Part shown: in pieces, positions 63,420 through 64,000 of the stretch | How the letters are laid out: each line of letters opens with the position of its first letter | Position numbering within the stretch: position 1 is the first letter of the stretch | Translations under genes and position numbers: made by a program | Notes under the pieces: generated by a model | Database searches by the model: none | Told to the model about the DNA's origin: nothing | What the model saw: only the letters and a program-made list of their open reading frames with translations | Source of the DNA: Cryptosporangium arvum DSM 44712 | GTDB lineage: Bacteria; Actinomycetota; Actinomycetes; Mycobacteriales; Cryptosporangiaceae | NCBI RefSeq assembly: GCF_000585375.1 | Contig: NZ_KK073874.1 | Coordinates: forward strand, 3,038,001 to 3,102,000 | DNA length: 64,000 bases | Reading direction: 5' to 3'

Positions 63420-64000
63420 GTGGTGGACGACCTCGGTGAACGCTCGGTGGTGCGTGGTGCGCTGCTCCGGTTGCGCCGGACCAGCGGGGTCCCGGTCGCG
63501 TTCGGCGGGCTGGTGGCGCCGCGCGGCATGCGCCTCACCGAATTCAGCGGGACGACGACCGGCGGGCTGCGTGACCTGCTGGTGACCGCCGGGAACGGGC
63601 TCGGCGGGCGGGTGCTGGCCCGAGCGGGCGCGGAGAGCGTCGCCGACTACGCGTCCGACCCGCGGATCACCCACGAGTACGACCGCCCCGTGCTCGACGA
63701 GGGGTTACGGGCGGTCGCGGCGGTGCCCGCGGTCGTCGGTGGGGTCGCGCTCGCGGTGCTGTACGGCGGCATCCGGGAACCGCTGGCGCTCGGGCCACGG
63801 GTGCTGGCGGCGATGTCGGCGGCGGCGGCCGACGTGGCGACCGAGCTCGCCGTGCGCCGCGAGGTCGAGCGCCGGCTACGCACGCTGGAGACGGCCGCGA
63901 TCACCCGGGCGGCCCGGGAGCTGCCGTCGGCGCCGGAGTGGGACGAGGTCCGCGCCGCGCACGCCGAGCTCCGCGCGATCTCCCGCGAGGTGGCCGACCC
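63420..64000 (+). CDS. GAF-domain/LuxR-type transcriptional regulator, N-terminal part; cut by window edge
   Basis: 193 residues are visible, VVDDLGERSVVRGALLRLRRTSGVPVAFGGL onward. The segment forms a GAF-like sensory domain (LRDLLVTAGNGLGGRVLARAG, HEYDRPVLDEGLRAVAAVPAVVGG, VLYGGIREPLALG), followed by a helical region. The DNA-binding C-terminus lies outside the window, so the LuxR assignment comes from family resemblance and from the usual neighbourhood with an acyl-CoA synthetase. The start is GTG at 63420 or 63423, with GGGGGAGG about 10 nt upstream. Confidence 0.72.
   Translation, partial: MVDDLGERSVVRGALLRLRRTSGVPVAFGGLVAPRGMRLTEFSGTTTGGLRDLLVTAGNGLGGRVLARAGAESVADYASDPRITHEYDRPVLDEGLRAVAAVPAVVGGVALAVLYGGIREPLALGPRVLAAMSAAAADVATELAVRREVERRLRTLETAAITRAARELPSAPEWDEVRAAHAELRAISREVAD

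Overview
The window is 64 kb of very GC-rich DNA. Third codon positions are almost all G or C, GTG starts are common, and 4-bp ATGA/GTGA stop-start overlaps are frequent. With the gene content (mycofactocin-type MftD, Cgl0159-type aldolase, SigE-family ECF factors, polytopic GGDEF proteins) this points to a chromosomal segment of a filamentous or soil actinomycete. A Cryptosporangium/Frankia-like relative is a guess only. I saw no rRNA, tRNA, CRISPR array, insertion sequence or prophage.

Layout. 1-9 kb: 5' part of ctaD (cytochrome oxidase subunit I), a MarR regulator and amidohydrolase divergent from an ABC exporter, then an MFS permease, an orphan PTS fructose-type EIIC and another MFS permease. 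9-12 kb: a small hypothetical gene, a PfkB sugar kinase and a membrane diguanylate cyclase. 12-20.5 kb: a myo-inositol catabolic operon (Cgl0159-type aldolase, iolB, iolD, iolE-like, iolG-like) divergent from a sugar ABC importer operon, with a palindromic operator between them. 20.6-27.1 kb: an isolated mftD-like gene, a two-gene membrane system (binding protein plus VWA domain, and a second binding protein) with no permease, and an OFA-type MFS carrier with a 37-residue partner. 27.1-32.2 kb: three tandem ECF sigma/membrane-partner pairs, each sigma gene preceded by an inverted repeat whose right arm contains the Shine-Dalgarno sequence. 32.2-38.8 kb: pgi, an EAL protein and two tandem GGDEF cyclases. 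38.9-41 kb: TetR and a DHA2 exporter.

41-47.1 kb: a tight seven-gene operon that I cannot assign to a known pathway: BchC-like dehydrogenase, pyruvoyl-tetrahydropterin-synthase-like protein, GT4 glycosyltransferase, HAD phosphatase, CDP-alcohol phosphatidyltransferase, methyltransferase and a flippase-like membrane protein. It is the best candidate here for an undescribed biosynthetic system. 47-52.2 kb: a secreted DUF4185-like protein, an MFS permease, a fourth sigma/partner pair, a PAP2 enzyme and a 20-bp tandem repeat. 52.2-57.3 kb: a quinate/shikimate catabolic locus (MHS transporter, TetR, shikimate dehydrogenase, 3-dehydroshikimate dehydratase). 57.3-64 kb: DUF1801 protein, a SnoaL-tailed sigma factor, DHFR-like reductase, FkbM methyltransferase, an SDR with a substituted catalytic Tyr, a Tyr/Ser phosphatase, an acyl-CoA synthetase and the start of a GAF/LuxR-type regulator.

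Regulation is a theme. There are five ECF-type sigma factors, four c-di-GMP proteins, and regulators (MarR, TetR) next to clear palindromes. All gene calls rest on reading the translations by eye; no database search was run.
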